57,872 nt of DNA. Source: Chloroflexota bacterium (GTDB lineage: Bacteria > Chloroflexota > UBA11872). Position numbers and translations under genes: made by a program. Of the stretch, positions 14,946 through 23,883 are shown one piece after another (the first letter of the stretch is position 1; the number at the start of each line of letters is the position of its first letter). The stretch covers positions 1-57,872 of the forward strand of contig JAPPLN010000097.1 of the NCBI GenBank assembly GCA_028874175.1. The letters run 5' to 3'. Under the pieces are notes generated by a model. It saw only the letters and a program-made list of their open reading frames with translations. It did no database searches and had not been told where the DNA came from.

Positions 14946-16088
14946 TTACGTGGCGGTGCGTTGCCAGCGTACGACGCCGCCAATGAGGGTCATGCGCGGG
15001 TGCAGGTGCGGATCGAGGAGGATGAGATCGGCCGCGGAGCCGGTTCGGAGGCCGCCCGGATCCAGTCCGATCGAGGCCCGTGGGGCTTCGGAGGCCATGT
15101 AGAGCGCAGCGGCGGGTTCAACACCAAGCCAGTCGACGGCTCGGCGCACGGCGGCGTCCAGGGTGAGGGCGCTGCCGGCCAGGCGACCGTTGGACAAGCG
15201 GATCGAGTTACCGTCCACGCGGAGACGCCGGCCGGCCCAGGTGTAGTCGCCGGGTGGGCAGCCGGCAGGGGGCACGCTGTCCGAGACGAGGACGATGCTT
15301 CCGCTAGTGCGGGTGACGGCGAGAATGCGGGCGGGCGGCGCGGCGACGTGGAGGCCGTCCAGGATGAGTTCGGCGTCGATGTGACCGCGTTCGAGCAGGG
15401 CGCCGACGGCGCCGGGAGCGCGGTGGTGGAAGCCGGTCATGGCGTTAAAGGCGTGGGTGACGCGTGTGACGCCCGCATCGAAAGCAGCCGCCGCCTGCTC
15501 ATAGGTCGCGCCTGTGTGGCCGAGGCTGAGGGTGACGCCGTCGGCATGGAGCTGGTCGATCTGCGCACGTGCGAGGCGTTCGGCGGCGACGGTCATGAGA
15601 CGGATAGGTGAGACGGCTGCGGCAAGCATGTCGAGCCAGAGCGCCGGGTCGTAGGGGCGGAACGCGTCCGGCGGGAACATGCCGGGCTGTTCGGGGGAGA
15701 GGAAGGGGCCTTCGGCGTGGACACCGAAGACACGGGCGCCACAACCATCGCCGCGGACGGCCGAGAGGGACGCCAAGATGTCGTTCGAGGGTGTCGCCAC
15801 AATTGTCGGTAGGAAGCCGGTGACGCCCTGTTTCAAGACTTCGACCGATAAGGGCCCGACATCGCCGGGACGCATGACGTCAAAGCCGCGACGACCATGT
15901 ATGTGAGTGTCGACAAGTCCCTGCGCGAGAATGCCGGGGCCGTTGACGATGAGCGCGCCAGCCGGTGTTTCGATCGGTGTCGGGCTTACCGTGGTGACAC
16001 GGCCGTTCGCCACCAGCACGTGGCGATCGCGAAGCATGCGGCCGCCGCTGGCAACGTCCACGTGACGGAAGTGGATGGGCGTCGACAT
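14946..16088 (-). CDS. nagA: N-acetylglucosamine-6-phosphate deacetylase
   Basis: 380-residue amidohydrolase that removes acetyl from GlcNAc-6-phosphate in amino-sugar and cell-wall recycling, cytoplasmic. Metal and active-site features are visible: DTHIHG (His-x-His), VHAEGPFL (metal-ligand Glu), LGHTGA and THAFNAM (metal His residues), and LVSDSVPPAG where the catalytic Asp sits. The length is typical. No nagB or PTS gene is nearby. The divergent neighbour is the aldolase fba, sharing a 127-base intergenic region. Confidence 0.9.
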   Translation of the reverse strand: MSTPIHFRHVDVASGGRMLRDRHVLVANGRVTTVSPTPIETPAGALIVNGPGILAQGLVDTHIHGRRGFDVMRPGDVGPLSVEVLKQGVTGFLPTIVATPSNDILASLSAVRGDGCGARVFGVHAEGPFLSPEQPGMFPPDAFRPYDPALWLDMLAAAVSPIRLMTVAAERLARAQIDQLHADGVTLSLGHTGATYEQAAAAFDAGVTRVTHAFNAMTGFHHRAPGAVGALLERGHIDAELILDGLHVAAPPARILAVTRTSGSIVLVSDSVPPAGCPPGDYTWAGRRLRVDGNSIRLSNGRLAGSALTLDAAVRRAVDWLGVEPAAALYMASEAPRASIGLDPGGLRTGSAADLILLDPHLHPRMTLIGGVVRWQRTAT

Positions 16089-16215
16089 AGAGGGATGGTG
16101 AGTGGCGCTGGGTTCACGCGCAACTCACGGCATGCACCATCCGGCTCGATAGGAGTATCCTGAGAGTTACCCCTTTCGTTCGGATCGGCCATTTGGGACC
16201 GGGAGCTTTACTGGC

Positions 16216-17280
16216 GTGCCGCTGATTCCCCTGCGCGTGTTGCTGGACCACGCCGCCGAAAACGATTACGGCGTGGCGGCCTTCAACGTGAACAACATGG
16301 AGCAGGTCCAGGCCGTGATGTCGGCGGCGAGCCGGACGGATTCGCCCGTAATCATCCAGGCCAGCCGGGGCGCGCGGGCATATGCGAACGAGGCGTACCT
16401 GCGGCACCTGATCCTGGCGGCCCTTGAGCTCAACCCAAACACTCCGGTGGTCATGCACCAGGACCATGGGAATAGCCCGGAAACCTGCCTGAGCGCGATG
16501 GACCAGGGGTATACGAGCGTGATGATGGACGGCTCACTGCTCGAAGACGGCTCAACGCCGTCCGACTACGACTACAACGTGGCCGTTACCCGCGAGGTCG
16601 TTGAGTTGGCCCACGAACGCGGCGTAAGCGTGGAGGGCGAGCTGGGCGTGCTGGGCAGCCTGGAGACCGGGATGGGCGACCAAGAGGACGGGCACGGCGC
16701 GGAGGGCGTGCTGGATCGCGAACAACTGATTACCGATCCGGAGCAGGCCGAGGACTTCGTGGCTCGTACGGGCGTGGACGCGCTCGCGGTGGCGATCGGG
16801 ACCAGCCACGGCGCCTATAAGTTCAGCCACAAACCGGACGCGGGCGTGCTGGTGATGGAGTGCATCCGGGAGATTCATCGGCGCTTACCGAACACGCACA
16901 TCGTCATGCACGGAAGTTCATCCGTTCCGCAACGACTACAGGACATCTTCAACGCCTACGGCGGGGAGATGCGGCAGACGTGGGGCGTGCCGGTGGAAGA
17001 GATCCAGGAAGGGATCCGGCACGGGGTGCGCAAGATCAACGTGGACACCGACAACCGGCTGGCGATGACCGGCGCGGTGCGGCGGGTGCTGACGGAACAG
17101 CGCGGCGAGTTCGACCCACGGCAATACCTAACGCCTGCACGCGAGGCGATGGCGGACGTCTGCGCCGCCCGGATGGAAGCATTCGGGATGGTGGGCCAGG
17201 CGGGCGGCGTGCCGGTGGTATCGGTGGACGAGATGGCGCACCGATACGCGGAGAGGCAGCCCGTAGGCAGCCGCCTCTAG
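16216..17280 (+). CDS. fba: Fructose-bisphosphate aldolase, class II (Calvin-cycle type)
   Basis: 354 residues, zinc-dependent. It cleaves fructose-1,6-bisphosphate to DHAP and GAP in glycolysis/gluconeogenesis. Zinc and substrate residues are in [17 protein letters not shown] and IVMHGSSS. The insert [18 protein letters not shown] and the end blocks [19 protein letters not shown] and [17 protein letters not shown] match the longer Calvin-type subgroup from memory. Starts with GTG at 16216. Convergent with the leuB-like gene, with an 18-base gap. No RuBisCO or other Calvin-cycle gene is visible here. Confidence 0.93.
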   Translation: MPLIPLRVLLDHAAENDYGVAAFNVNNMEQVQAVMSAASRTDSPVIIQASRGARAYANEAYLRHLILAALELNPNTPVVMHQDHGNSPETCLSAMDQGYTSVMMDGSLLEDGSTPSDYDYNVAVTREVVELAHERGVSVEGELGVLGSLETGMGDQEDGHGAEGVLDREQLITDPEQAEDFVARTGVDALAVAIGTSHGAYKFSHKPDAGVLVMECIREIHRRLPNTHIVMHGSSSVPQRLQDIFNAYGGEMRQTWGVPVEEIQEGIRHGVRKINVDTDNRLAMTGAVRRVLTEQRGEFDPRQYLTPAREAMADVCAARMEAFGMVGQAGGVPVVSVDEMAHRYAERQPVGSRL

Positions 17281-17298
17281 TCCGGCGTCGGCGGGCGG

Positions 17299-18354
17299 TT
17301 AGACGAGCGAGGCGACCAGGTCGCCGACTTCGGCGGTGCCCATGCCCATGCGGCCGGCGCTCATGGACTTGATCTTGCCGCTCTGGAGGGCACTGACCAG
17401 GGCGCCCTCGACGCGCGCGGAGCCGGTGGATTCGCCCAGGTGGTCCAGCAACATGTGCATGGCGTTGATGGCGGCCAGTGGGTTGATGACGCCCTGGCCG
17501 GTGTACTTGGGCGCGGATCCGCCGATCGGCTCGAACATGGAGACGCCCTCGGGGTTAATGTTGCCGCCAGCGGCGATGCCGAGGCCTCCGGAGATGATGG
17601 CGCCGATGTCGGTGATGATGTCGCCAAAGAGATTCTCGGTCACGACGACGTCAAACCACTCGGGGTTCTTCACGAACCACATGGCGGCGGCGTCGACATG
17701 GGCGTACTCCCGGGTGACGTCGGGGTAATCCTCATCGCCGATCTCGTTGAACGCGCGCCACCAGGTGCCGCCGACGTTCGTGAGCACGTTGGTCTTCGCC
17801 ACCAAGTGCAGTTGCTTGCGTTCGTTGCGACGGCGAGTGAGTTCGAAGGCGTAGCGAACGGCGCGGGCCGCGCCGCGCCAGGTGGTGCAGTGAATCTGGG
17901 TGGAGACCTCGTGGTCGGTTCCTTCGTACTGCACGCCGCCCATGCCGGTGTACATGCCTTCGGTGTTTTCGCGGACGACCACGAAGTCGATCTCGTCCGG
18001 GCCCTTGTCCTTGAGCGGCGTCTCGACGTTGGGGTAGAGCTTGACCGGGCGAAGGTTGATGTATTGGTCCAGCTCGAAACGGGCCTTGAGCAGGATGCCC
18101 TTTTCGAGGATGCCGGGGGCGACGTCCGGGTGCCCTATGGCGCCGAGGAAGATGCCGTCGAAGCCGCGCAAGTCATCGAGGGCCGAGTCGGGCAGGGTCT
18201 CGCCGGTGCGGAGGTAGCGCTCGCCTCCGAAGTCGAGTTCCGTCAGGTCGTAGGTGAAGCCTTCGGCGGCCGCAGCAGCCTCCAGGACCTTGAGAGCTTC
18301 AGCGGTGACTTCGGGTCCGGTTCCGTCGCCGGCAATAACAGCTATGCGATGCAC
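17299..18354 (-). CDS. leuB: 3-isopropylmalate dehydrogenase-like decarboxylating dehydrogenase
   Basis: 351 residues of the isocitrate/isopropylmalate dehydrogenase family: NAD(P)-dependent oxidation and decarboxylation of a 2-hydroxyacid, probably 3-isopropylmalate in leucine synthesis. Blocks seen are IAVIAGDGTGPEV, LGAIGHPDVAPGILEKGILL, YINLRPVKLYP, VVVRENTEGMYTG, VAKTNVLT, VTENLFGDIITDIGAIISGGLG and the nucleotide-site FEPIGGSAPKYTGQG. Tartrate or homoisocitrate dehydrogenase paralogues are possible because no leuACD is adjacent. The sequence starts cleanly with MHRIAVIAGDGTGPE. Confidence 0.85.
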   Translation of the reverse strand: MHRIAVIAGDGTGPEVTAEALKVLEAAAAAEGFTYDLTELDFGGERYLRTGETLPDSALDDLRGFDGIFLGAIGHPDVAPGILEKGILLKARFELDQYINLRPVKLYPNVETPLKDKGPDEIDFVVVRENTEGMYTGMGGVQYEGTDHEVSTQIHCTTWRGAARAVRYAFELTRRRNERKQLHLVAKTNVLTNVGGTWWRAFNEIGDEDYPDVTREYAHVDAAAMWFVKNPEWFDVVVTENLFGDIITDIGAIISGGLGIAAGGNINPEGVSMFEPIGGSAPKYTGQGVINPLAAINAMHMLLDHLGESTGSARVEGALVSALQSGKIKSMSAGRMGMGTAEVGDLVASLV

Positions 18355-18442
18355 AGGGGCGCCCCGGCCGATTGCGGCCGCGTAGAGGTAGGCGGGCGAG
18401 GATACCGGAGACGGCGGTTGTTGCGGGTCTTAGACTCCTCGC

Positions 18443-19648
18443 ATGTCCAGAATCCTGGCCGCGCCAGACGTGACGGTGCGGCGTGTCACGCATCCGCCGG
18501 GGGACCATTTCTTCGGGTACTACGAGAAGACGCCGTGGTCGCCGTCGGGTTCGAAGCTGCTGGGGATGCGAGCGGGATTCAGGGACCGGCAGCCGATGCC
18601 CGACGATGAGATCGAGCTGGGACTGGTCGATCCGGAGGGTACGGAGCCGTTCGAGCCACTCGCGGCCACGAGTGCATGGTGCTGGCAGCAGGGGACGATG
18701 TTGCAGTGGGTGCCGGGTACGACCGAGAGCGTGGTCTACAACCGTCGGCGGGCCGGGCGTTTTGTCGGCATCGTGCATGACCTGGCGAGCGGGGACCGGC
18801 GGGAGTTGGAGCGGGCCGTGTATGCGGTGGATCCGGTGGGTCGCTACGCGATTGGACTGAACTTTGCGCGACTGGCGACGCAGCGGCCGGGGTATGGCTA
18901 CGAGGGGGTGGCGGATCCGTGGGCGAACGACGAAGCGCCGGCTGAGGACGGGGTGTGGCGGATCGACCTCGAGAGCGGCAGCGCCGAGCTTGTGCTGGCG
19001 CTGGCGGAGATCGTGGGCACGGACCCGGACGCGAGCATGGCCGGGCAGATTCACTGGCTGAATCATGCGCAGATCAACACGGATGGTTCGCGGGTGGCGG
19101 TGCTGCATCGGTGGCAGCCGTCGGAGGGGCCTCGGCAGACGCGGCTGGTCACGTTGGGTCCGGACGGGTCGGACGCACGCGTGATCTGGGCGGCGCGGCT
19201 GGTGTCGCACTACGACTGGCGGAGCGCGGACGAGATTCTCGTGTGGGGAGGCGCTCCGGTGGCGCCCAACGCGTTCTGGCGAGTGAGCGAAGTTGGGGCC
19301 GAGCCGCAGGCCCTTGCGCGGGACGTGCTGACTGAGGACGGGCACTGCTCCTATTCACCGGATCGAGCCTGGATTGCGAACGACACCTATCCCGACAGCC
19401 AAAACCTGCGGCGGCTGATGATCGTGCGGGCGGCGGACGGGCTGCGGGTGGACCTGGGGGCCTTTCACGCGCCGCCGGAGCTGGATGGCCCACTGCGGGT
19501 GGACTTGCATCCGCGCTGGAACCGGGACGGAACCGAGCTATCAATCGATTCCGTGCACGAGGGGACGCGGCAGATGTACACGGTGGACCTGCGGCCGGCG
19601 CTGGCGGCGGCGGAGGCGCTTCCCGTCGAGAGACCGGCCGACGCCTAG
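18443..19648 (+). CDS. Beta-propeller protein, TolB/oligogalacturonate-lyase-like
   Basis: 401 residues with repeated strand-rich blades and no signal peptide. The opening HPPGDHFFGYYEKTPWSPSGSKLL is a signature of an uncharacterised propeller family found near carbohydrate genes. Later blades contain SYDWRS-like and DGHCSYSPDRAWIANDTYP segments, and near the C-terminus HPRWNRDGTELSIDSVHEGTRQMYTVDL, the latter TolB-like. Enzymatic activity is not obvious. It is followed 42 bases later by a sugar isomerase on the same strand, so a role in sugar or uronate breakdown is likely by context. Confidence 0.75.
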   Translation: MSRILAAPDVTVRRVTHPPGDHFFGYYEKTPWSPSGSKLLGMRAGFRDRQPMPDDEIELGLVDPEGTEPFEPLAATSAWCWQQGTMLQWVPGTTESVVYNRRRAGRFVGIVHDLASGDRRELERAVYAVDPVGRYAIGLNFARLATQRPGYGYEGVADPWANDEAPAEDGVWRIDLESGSAELVLALAEIVGTDPDASMAGQIHWLNHAQINTDGSRVAVLHRWQPSEGPRQTRLVTLGPDGSDARVIWAARLVSHYDWRSADEILVWGGAPVAPNAFWRVSEVGAEPQALARDVLTEDGHCSYSPDRAWIANDTYPDSQNLRRLMIVRAADGLRVDLGAFHAPPELDGPLRVDLHPRWNRDGTELSIDSVHEGTRQMYTVDLRPALAAAEALPVERPADA

Positions 19649-19690
19649 AATGCGCGCCGGCGAGATCGCCGGAAGGTCAGGAGAACGTCC

Positions 19691-20557
19691 ATGAGCTGGG
19701 GCATGTCTGGGATGTGCGGGGAGATCGCCGAACCACTGGATGAGCAGATCGCCGGGCTGCGGGTGCTGGGGGTTCCCCGGGCCAACCTGACGAAGCTGCG
19801 CCTGACGGCGGACGGACCGGCGCATTCGATCGACGAGCTGAGCGACGAGCAACTGGCCGAATTACGCCGGCGGCTGGATGGGAGCGGGATCGGCTGTTAC
19901 TGCGTGACTTCGCCGGTCGCCAAGTACGCCGTAGACACGGACGAAGCCAAGGTCGAGCGGCAACTCACGCGATCGATCGAGGCGGCGAACGTGCTGGGCT
20001 CGCGGTGGATCCGGGTCTTTTCGTTCGCGCCACGCGACGGCTCGACGGCCGCAGAGGACCGGGACGCGGTGAAGGACGCCTTTGAGCGGCTGGTACGGCG
20101 GATTGAGACCGACGGGGACGGAGCGGTGGCGCTGCTGGAGAACAACTACCGGATGTACACATTGGACGGCGACAGGACGCTGGACATCCTGTCGGACTAC
20201 GACCCCGGGCAGGTGGCGCTGGCGTTCGACGCGCACGCCTACGTGGTGAGCGAGACACGGCCCTTCGACGAGGCGTGGTCCAAGGTCGAGCCGTGGGTGC
20301 GGGTGCTGCACCTGAAGGACTACGTGGCGGCGACGGGGACAGTGGTACCCGTGGGCAAGGGCGACGGGCAGTTGCGGGAGATCATGGCGGCGGCCGATCC
20401 GGACGTGATCGAGGACCTGGCGCTGGAGCCGCACCTGAACAACTCGGCCTATGGCGCGGGGCGCGACCACCTGGATCTCTTCCGCGAAGCGCGGAACGTG
20501 GTGCTGGCGATGCTGGACGCGACGGGCAAGCCGCGACCGGCAACGAGCGTGGCCTGA
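19691..20557 (+). CDS. Sugar phosphate isomerase/epimerase, TIM-barrel family
   Basis: 288 residues of the xylose-isomerase-like/AP endonuclease 2 fold. Expected metal-binding positions appear as ALLENNYRMYT (Glu), ALAFDAHAYV (Asp/His) and VLHLKDYVAA (His-x-Lys-Asp), with a final Glu in DLALEPHLNN. It probably interconverts keto-sugars or inosose-type compounds in the cytoplasm; the substrate is not decided by sequence. It forms a plus-strand pair with the beta-propeller gene and converges on an FAD oxidoreductase. ATG 19691 has an AGGAGAA-type ribosome site close upstream. Confidence 0.82.
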   Translation: MSWGMSGMCGEIAEPLDEQIAGLRVLGVPRANLTKLRLTADGPAHSIDELSDEQLAELRRRLDGSGIGCYCVTSPVAKYAVDTDEAKVERQLTRSIEAANVLGSRWIRVFSFAPRDGSTAAEDRDAVKDAFERLVRRIETDGDGAVALLENNYRMYTLDGDRTLDILSDYDPGQVALAFDAHAYVVSETRPFDEAWSKVEPWVRVLHLKDYVAATGTVVPVGKGDGQLREIMAAADPDVIEDLALEPHLNNSAYGAGRDHLDLFREARNVVLAMLDATGKPRPATSVA

Positions 20558-20570
20558 GGCGCGCCCAGCT

Positions 20571-21953
20571 CTAGTGGCTGGCCGCAGCTGAGGGGAGTTC
20601 CTCGGGCCGCAAAGCGTCGCCAACGGCGCGGACGTCGTCGGCACGCTGACCGATGATGGCGCCGTCGGCCAGGAGCCGCTGCTGAAGTTGGGTTATGTCA
20701 AGCTCGCGACTACCAAGGCCGCTGGCGGCCGAGATTGCCGCGGCGGTCCCGGCGGCCTGACCCATGCCCATGCAGGTGACGGTGACGCGGCTGGAGGCGA
20801 GCGCGGCCGACTCGGCGGAGTGACAGCGGCCGGCGACCCAGACGTTGGCGAGGCCCTGCGGCGTCAGCGTGCCGTAGGAGATGTCGTAGGGGCGGGTGAT
20901 GACGTGTTCGTGGTAGCCGGATGAATCGACGGGATGCCGGTCCAGCCACCAGGCGCCCAGGCTGACCGCGTCGTCGCAGGCAACCGCGTTCTGGATGTCG
21001 CTGGCAGTGAGGACACGGTCGCCGCGGATCCGACGGGTCTCGCGCACGCCGACGACGGGGCCCGAGGTGACGAAGTAGGCGTCCTTGAAGGCTGGGATGT
21101 GTTCCTTGAAGAGGTCGAACATGAGGCGGGCGTCCTTGCGGCCCTGGATTTCGGCGGCCGAGAGGTCGTTTGGATCGGTGCCGTTGCCGGCGAAGCGGGT
21201 GGCGTTGAAGTAGTAGTCGCGCTCGGCGTAGGGGGCCATCCAGGGACCGCCGTAGAGCTTGAGGCGACCGTCGGCGACGGCCTGCTTGAGCAAGGCACTG
21301 CAGTGGGCGCGTACCTCGGGGGTGGCGTCGAGGCCGCCGACGCGGAAGTGCAGGCTCATGGGCTGCTGGGCGTCCAGATCCTGGTCGTACGGGGCACCGC
21401 CGAAGGCGGCCACGTCGGCGTCGCCACTTGCGTCGACGATTGCCTTCGGTTGGATGACGCCGAGCCCGCCCTTGTTGGCGACCACAACGCCGGTGATTCG
21501 GTCGCCCTCGCGAAGGGCGTCGGCAACCACGGAGTGATAGAGCAGCTGGACGCCGGACTCCTGCATGAGACGGTCGGCTGCGAGTTTGAAACGCTCAATG
21601 TCGAAGTGGATGACGTGGCGGTCGAGGTTGGCCAGTGACTGGCCGACCTCGGCGTTGAAGCGGAAGCGGGTGGATGCAAGTTCCCCGCTGGCGGTGGTGT
21701 GGGCCGCGGCGCGGGCCAGGTCGAAGACGACGCCGCCGACGACGGGCAGGCCGGAGCGCAGGTCCACGAAGCCATCCAGCGAGGCGCCAACAACGCCGGT
21801 GATGTAGCCGCCAGCGAAGCCGCCGCGCTCGACGACCAGGGTCGAGGCGCCAGCGCGGGCGGCGGAGATGGCCGCGACGGTACCCGCACAGCCGGCGCCG
21901 ACGACGAGGACATCCGGCCTGGCGATGACATCGAGTGAGCGGCTGAACTGCAT
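20571..21953 (-). CDS. FAD-dependent oxidoreductase (FAD_oxidored family)
   Basis: 460 residues. The FAD-binding dinucleotide fold is PDVLVVGAGCAGTVAAISAARAGASTLVVERGGFAGG (GxGxxG, then the Glu). A second conserved block is AIVDASGDADVAAFGGAPYD, and the C-terminal block reads VWVAGRCHSAESAALASSRVTVTCMGMGQAAGTAAAIS. This layout belongs to the family often annotated as FAD-dependent oxidoreductase in carbohydrate or organic-acid catabolism gene sets. I place the start at ATG 21953 (MQFSRSL) rather than at the longer frame start 22001, because the extra 16 residues are not family-like. Substrate unknown. Confidence 0.83.
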   Translation of the reverse strand: MQFSRSLDVIARPDVLVVGAGCAGTVAAISAARAGASTLVVERGGFAGGYITGVVGASLDGFVDLRSGLPVVGGVVFDLARAAAHTTASGELASTRFRFNAEVGQSLANLDRHVIHFDIERFKLAADRLMQESGVQLLYHSVVADALREGDRITGVVVANKGGLGVIQPKAIVDASGDADVAAFGGAPYDQDLDAQQPMSLHFRVGGLDATPEVRAHCSALLKQAVADGRLKLYGGPWMAPYAERDYYFNATRFAGNGTDPNDLSAAEIQGRKDARLMFDLFKEHIPAFKDAYFVTSGPVVGVRETRRIRGDRVLTASDIQNAVACDDAVSLGAWWLDRHPVDSSGYHEHVITRPYDISYGTLTPQGLANVWVAGRCHSAESAALASSRVTVTCMGMGQAAGTAAAISAASGLGSRELDITQLQQRLLADGAIIGQRADDVRAVGDALRPEELPSAAASH

Positions 21954-22022
21954 CGGGCTGCGACCTTGGTTTCGGGGGCCGGGCGAGTCTACCGGTGTCA
22001 ACGTGCAGGAGTTCGGGCTGGA

Positions 22023-22379
22023 TCAGGTCCCGGGCTCAGCCTCGTCGTAGGGCCAGCCGTGCGCGGAGACCGTTACGCGAATGGCCCGCACATCGCCGGC
22101 CTCGAGACGGGCCGCGACGGCTTCGAGGATGTCCGGGACGTAGAAGCGCACGCGGAAGCCGGTAGCGTTATCCCGACACTCGAGCCGGGCCTCGGCGCCG
22201 ATGATTGAGCCGACGCGGCAGCGCCCGGCAACCGCAGGGCCGAGCAGCTCATCAAGGACTTCCCGCAGGGCGTCGGCCGCATCCAGGCGTCGCGCGCCGT
22301 AGCGCAGGTCGGGGCGGTTCGACAGCCCTTCAACGACTTCGCGAATGCTGCGGGGGCGGCCTTCGCGTCGATCAGCCAT
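22023..22379 (-). CDS. DUF721/DciA-like protein next to recF
   Basis: 118 residues. The N-terminal part (REGRPRSIREVVEGLSNRPD, then ADALREVLDELLGPAVAGRCRVGSII) and the strand-rich part with FRVRFYVPDILEAVAARLEAG follow the DUF721/DciA pattern. DciA proteins act as helicase-loading partners of DnaB in bacteria lacking DnaC, and this family commonly follows recF, as here. ATG 22379 overlaps the recF end by eight bases. A longer open frame to 22442 reads recF codons out of frame. Moderately sure of the family; function by analogy. Confidence 0.7.
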   Translation of the reverse strand: MADRREGRPRSIREVVEGLSNRPDLRYGARRLDAADALREVLDELLGPAVAGRCRVGSIIGAEARLECRDNATGFRVRFYVPDILEAVAARLEAGDVRAIRVTVSAHGWPYDEAEPGT

Positions 22380-23505
22380 GGATGCGCTCGACTTCACCAG
22401 CGACGACGCGATAGTGGGCCGCATGTCGGAGTTCCGTCTCATTCAGCAAGGCAGGATCAGCGGTCGTCACGAGGGCCTGGGCGTCGCCAGGCAGCTGGTC
22501 GATCAGCAGCCGGCGGTGCGCCGGATCGAGTTCGGCGGCGATGTCGTCCAGCAGCAGCACGGGGCGTTCGGTGCGTTGCTCGTGCGCCACATCGTGCTGG
22601 CCGAGCTTGAGCGCCAGGGCCGCCAGGCGGAGCTGGCCGCGCGAGCCGACGTGGGCCAGGGGGCGTCCGTCGAGACGAGCCTCCAGGTCGTCGCGGTGGG
22701 GCCCGAGGCCGGAGGCGCCGCGCTGGACGTCGCGGTTGCGTCGTTGTTGAAGTGCCACTCGGAATCCCTGGGCATCGAGGCCAAGGCCTGTAGCGCGGTA
22801 GGCGAGATCCAGCCGCGCGCCACCCTGCATGGCGAGGAAGCCGGCGCTGACGGGCGCGCGAACTCGGGCCACGTAGCCCGCGCGGGCGCGGGTGACCTCG
22901 ACGGCAGGCTCGGAGATTCGGTCATCCCAAAACTCGAGCTCGCGGGGGCGGCCGAGGCCGCCCTGGAGACGTCGCAGCAGGGCATTGCGGCGGGAGAGGA
23001 GACCCTCATAGGTGGTGAGATGGGCCGTATAGGTCGGGTCAACCTGGGCAACGGCCAGGTCCAACCAGCGCCGGCGGCCCGAGGGAGAACCGGTCCACAG
23101 GTTGAGGTCTGACGGCGCGAAGCTGACGGCCAGGAGGCGGCCGGCGAGATCAGCCAGGCGGGTGACCACGTCGTCGACCCGGGCGCGACGGCGCACGCCC
23201 GAGGCTTCACCGTCTTGGGGGCGAGTGCGGGCGACGACCATTTCGACCTCGGACGGGCCGGACTCGGAGTCGACTTGAGCCCGGAGGCGTGCAAAACCCT
23301 CGGCCGACGGGGCGCCAAAGCGCACCCAGGCGGCCTCGGGTCCGGGTCGCAGGCTCTGGGCGGACGCGAGGATGTGCAGAGCGTCCAGCAGGTTGGTCTT
23401 GCCCTGGCCGTTGCCGCCGACGATCACGCTGGGACCGGGGGGCAAATCCAGCGTCAGACGCCGGTAGTTGCGGAAGTTGGCGAGTTGGAGTTGAGCGACG
23501 CGCAC
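22372..23505 (-). CDS. recF: DNA replication and repair protein RecF
   Basis: 377-residue SMC-like ATPase that loads RecA at gapped DNA with RecOR. The N-terminus RVAQLQLANFRNYRRLTLDLPPG is typical. Walker A is GGNGQGKT (residues 30-37), followed by NLLDALHILASAQSLR. The C-terminal part has GPHRDDLEARLDG, the signature SRGQLRLAALALKLGQ, and Walker B PVLLLDDIAAELD. I start it at GTG 23505; the open frame continues upstream to 23724 but those residues are not RecF-like. dnaA and dnaN are not adjacent, so this is not a classical origin cluster. Confidence 0.93.
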   Translation of the reverse strand: MRVAQLQLANFRNYRRLTLDLPPGPSVIVGGNGQGKTNLLDALHILASAQSLRPGPEAAWVRFGAPSAEGFARLRAQVDSESGPSEVEMVVARTRPQDGEASGVRRRARVDDVVTRLADLAGRLLAVSFAPSDLNLWTGSPSGRRRWLDLAVAQVDPTYTAHLTTYEGLLSRRNALLRRLQGGLGRPRELEFWDDRISEPAVEVTRARAGYVARVRAPVSAGFLAMQGGARLDLAYRATGLGLDAQGFRVALQQRRNRDVQRGASGLGPHRDDLEARLDGRPLAHVGSRGQLRLAALALKLGQHDVAHEQRTERPVLLLDDIAAELDPAHRRLLIDQLPGDAQALVTTADPALLNETELRHAAHYRVVAGEVERIHG

Positions 23506-23587
23506 TGGGATCTGCCGGCATTGTCGCACCGGTAGGGCCGAGGTTTGGGACGTGTGCGGGAGGCTCGAACGGCCGTCGATTCGAGGA

Positions 23588-23851
23588 CTAGAGGCGCGAA
23601 TGCGCTTCGCTATCGATCCAGTCCAAGCGAAGCGCCGTGAGCTTCTGGCGATTCCACACGAGGTAGCCCAGCAGACCGACGGCCAGCAGCGTGACGACGG
23701 CGCCATAGAGCACGAACGCCGCAACCAGGACCCATGAGAGCCAGGTCCAGAACACCACCAGCAGCACCAACCCCAGGATCGCGCCGATCGCCACTCCCAG
23801 AAGGGCCGCCAGGATTTTGCCCTTGAGAGTGCGCGGGATTATTCTCGCCAC
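23588..23851 (-). CDS. Small membrane protein, two transmembrane segments
   Basis: 87 residues. The basic N-terminus MARIIPRTLKGK is followed by two long hydrophobic stretches: ILAALLGVAIGAILGLVLLVVFWTWLSW (about 13-40) and VLVAAFVLYGAVVTLLAVGLLGYLVW (about 41-66). A polar C-terminal tail ends it. It is not recognised. It lies between recF and the divergent degV-like gene and could share a promoter region with the latter. Confidence 0.65.
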   Translation of the reverse strand: MARIIPRTLKGKILAALLGVAIGAILGLVLLVVFWTWLSWVLVAAFVLYGAVVTLLAVGLLGYLVWNRQKLTALRLDWIDSEAHSRL

Positions 23852-23883
23852 GTCAATCGCCGTGACTGGAAGCTGCTAAGAAC

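Noticed and set aside
16216-17280. Calvin cycle carbon fixation from the Calvin-type aldolase
   Set aside because: No RuBisCO, phosphoribulokinase or other Calvin gene in view; this aldolase subtype also serves ordinary gluconeogenesis.
22372-23505. Replication origin near recF and the DciA-like gene
   Set aside because: No dnaA or dnaN beside recF and no cluster of DnaA boxes (TTATCCACA) was seen.
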